Below are positions 13,560-14,601 of a stretch of DNA of 14,601 nt, one piece after another. Source of the stretch: Xanthobacteraceae bacterium (lineage in GTDB: Bacteria; Pseudomonadota; Alphaproteobacteria; Rhizobiales; Xanthobacteraceae); contig JASHRR010000120.1 in assembly GCA_030037185.1 (NCBI GenBank), positions 1-14,601 on the forward strand, read 5' to 3'. A program made the position numbers and the translations under genes. How positions within the stretch are numbered: position 1 is the first letter of the stretch; every line of letters begins with the position of its first letter. The notes under the pieces are model-generated. The model was not told where the DNA came from. It was given only the letters and a program-made list of their open reading frames with translations, and searched no databases.

Positions 13560-14601
13560 ATGTGCAAAACGCTGGTTCGCCTGACCGCACGTGTGCTGTT
13601 CTTGCTGCTGCTCGTGGTCATCGAGGCCAAGGCCAGCACGTTCCGGCTAATCTGGAGCGAGGAGGCCACGATCAGCCACATCCTCGCCGCCCTCAAGGCG
13701 AGGGATTTGACCTGCCGGCAGCTGGTCCAGATGTATCTCGACCGCATCGAAGCCTATGACCGCAAGGGTCCAGCGCTCAACGCCGTCATTGTTGTCAACC
13801 CCAACGCCCTGGCGACTGCCGATGGGCTCGATGCCAGGCTGGCGCGGTCCGGGCTCACCGGCCCGTTGCATTGTGTGCCGATGATCGTGAAGGACAATTT
13901 TGACACGGTTGACATGCCGACCTCGGCCGGGTCGCTGTCGCTCAAGGGATCAGTCCCGCTCCGCGATGCCTTCCAGGTGCGCAAGCTGCGTGAGGCCGGC
14001 GCACTCATACTCGCCAAATCGAACATGGCGGAATTCGCATGGTCCCCCTTTGAGACCGTGGGCTCGCTCCTGCCTGGCTACACCCGCAACCCCTACGCGC
14101 TCGACCGCGTCACCGCCGGCTCGAGCGGCGGCACGGCGGCGGCGGTGGCGGCGAGCTTCGGGGCCGCCGGCCTTGGGACTGATACCGGCAACTCGATCCG
14201 CGGACCGTCGTCGCACACGAGCCTCGTCGGCATCCGCTCGACGATGGGGCTTACCAGCCGCGACGGCATCATCCCGCTGTTTCTCAATCGCGACATCGGC
14301 GGGCCGATGGCGCGGACCATGGCGGATGCCGTGGCCGTATTCGACGTGATTGCCGGTTACGATCCAGACGATCCGGTCACCGCGGCCGCCCAAGGGAAGC
14401 GGCCCGACAGCTACCTGCGTTTCCTTGATCGCAATGGACTGCGGGGCGCCCGCATCGGCGCCGTCCGACAGCTCTTCATGGGGGCCGACAGCGATCCCGA
14501 TATCGTCAAGCTGCTCGAGCGGGCGCTGGTCGACATGAAGGAACAGGGAGCAGAGATCGTCGAGGGGATCGCTGTCGCGGAGATCGCTGAAATATCCCCG
14601 G
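13560..14601 (+). CDS. Exported amidase (amidase-signature family), 3'-truncated by window edge
   Basis: 347 residues are visible and the frame is still open at the window end. The start is ATG 13560, or ATG 13554 two codons earlier. An N-terminal signal or anchor ([15 protein letters not shown], cut possibly after AKA near residue 25) points to export. The amidase signature triad is complete: Lys111 in PMIVKDN, cis-Ser188 in [10 protein letters not shown], and nucleophile Ser212 in [14 protein letters not shown]. These enzymes hydrolyse amide bonds through a Ser-cisSer-Lys mechanism; the substrate cannot be told from sequence. The Asn before the nucleophile (DTGNS instead of the common DTGGS) may reflect a subgroup. 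Family members run to about 450-530 residues, so roughly the last third is missing. It follows the oxygenase-like gene by 156 bp on the same strand but has its own good Shine-Dalgarno sequence. Confidence 0.9.
   Translation, partial: MCKTLVRLTARVLFLLLLVVIEAKASTFRLIWSEEATISHILAALKARDLTCRQLVQMYLDRIEAYDRKGPALNAVIVVNPNALATADGLDARLARSGLTGPLHCVPMIVKDNFDTVDMPTSAGSLSLKGSVPLRDAFQVRKLREAGALILAKSNMAEFAWSPFETVGSLLPGYTRNPYALDRVTAGSSGGTAAAVAASFGAAGLGTDTGNSIRGPSSHTSLVGIRSTMGLTSRDGIIPLFLNRDIGGPMARTMADAVAVFDVIAGYDPDDPVTAAAQGKRPDSYLRFLDRNGLRGARIGAVRQLFMGADSDPDIVKLLERALVDMKEQGAEIVEGIAVAEIAEISP

Overview
The window is GC-rich, densely coded DNA with no sign of phage, transposon, CRISPR or RNA genes. The gene content (crotonyl-CoA carboxylase/reductase and ethylmalonyl-CoA mutase of the ethylmalonyl-CoA pathway, iron(III)-type periplasmic binding protein, type II haloacid dehalogenase, amidase) fits an alphaproteobacterium. 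Hyphomicrobiales (Bradyrhizobium/Rhodopseudomonas/Xanthobacteraceae-like) is my best guess, but this is inference from gene type and composition, not from a marker gene.

Layout. (1) 1-3043, plus strand: a run of three single-domain cupin proteins (the first cut by the window edge) with a periplasmic solute-binding protein between the first and second. All three cupins share the signature HQHFN in their second metal-binding motif. They look like parts of a small-molecule (possibly aromatic or organic acid) uptake and conversion locus whose substrate I cannot name. (2) 3170-5220, minus strand, converging on the cupins: a two-gene unit coding for a fumarate reductase/succinate dehydrogenase-type flavoprotein and a 118-residue protein with only a [2Fe-2S] domain. 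The two genes overlap by ATGA. The flavoprotein keeps most of the SdhA/FrdA active site but has Phe where the conserved QFHPTG motif has His, and the iron-sulfur protein has an unusual Cys spacing. This pair is the least ordinary part of the window. (3) 5250-5977: about 730 bp with no convincing gene, its right third AT-rich. (4) 5978-7492, plus strand: a small exported protein of unknown function closed by a strong intrinsic terminator, then an exported SMP-30/NHL-like beta-propeller protein. (5) 7743-11598: the ethylmalonyl-CoA pathway genes ccr (minus) and ecm (plus), divergently arranged with a small GlsB/YeaQ-type membrane protein gene between them. (6) 11696-14601: an L-2-haloacid dehalogenase-like gene (minus), a near-perfect 45-bp palindrome, a 2-oxoglutarate/Fe(II) oxygenase-like gene starting with GTG (plus), and an exported amidase cut by the right edge (plus).

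How they work together. Ccr makes ethylmalonyl-CoA from crotonyl-CoA, CO2 and NADPH, and Ecm rearranges it to methylsuccinyl-CoA, so the centre of the window serves acetyl-CoA assimilation without the glyoxylate shunt. The flanking genes look like catabolic accessory functions (cupins, binding protein, flavoprotein, dehalogenase, amidase), consistent with a versatile heterotroph. No link between the catabolic genes and the ethylmalonyl-CoA genes can be shown from the sequence alone.
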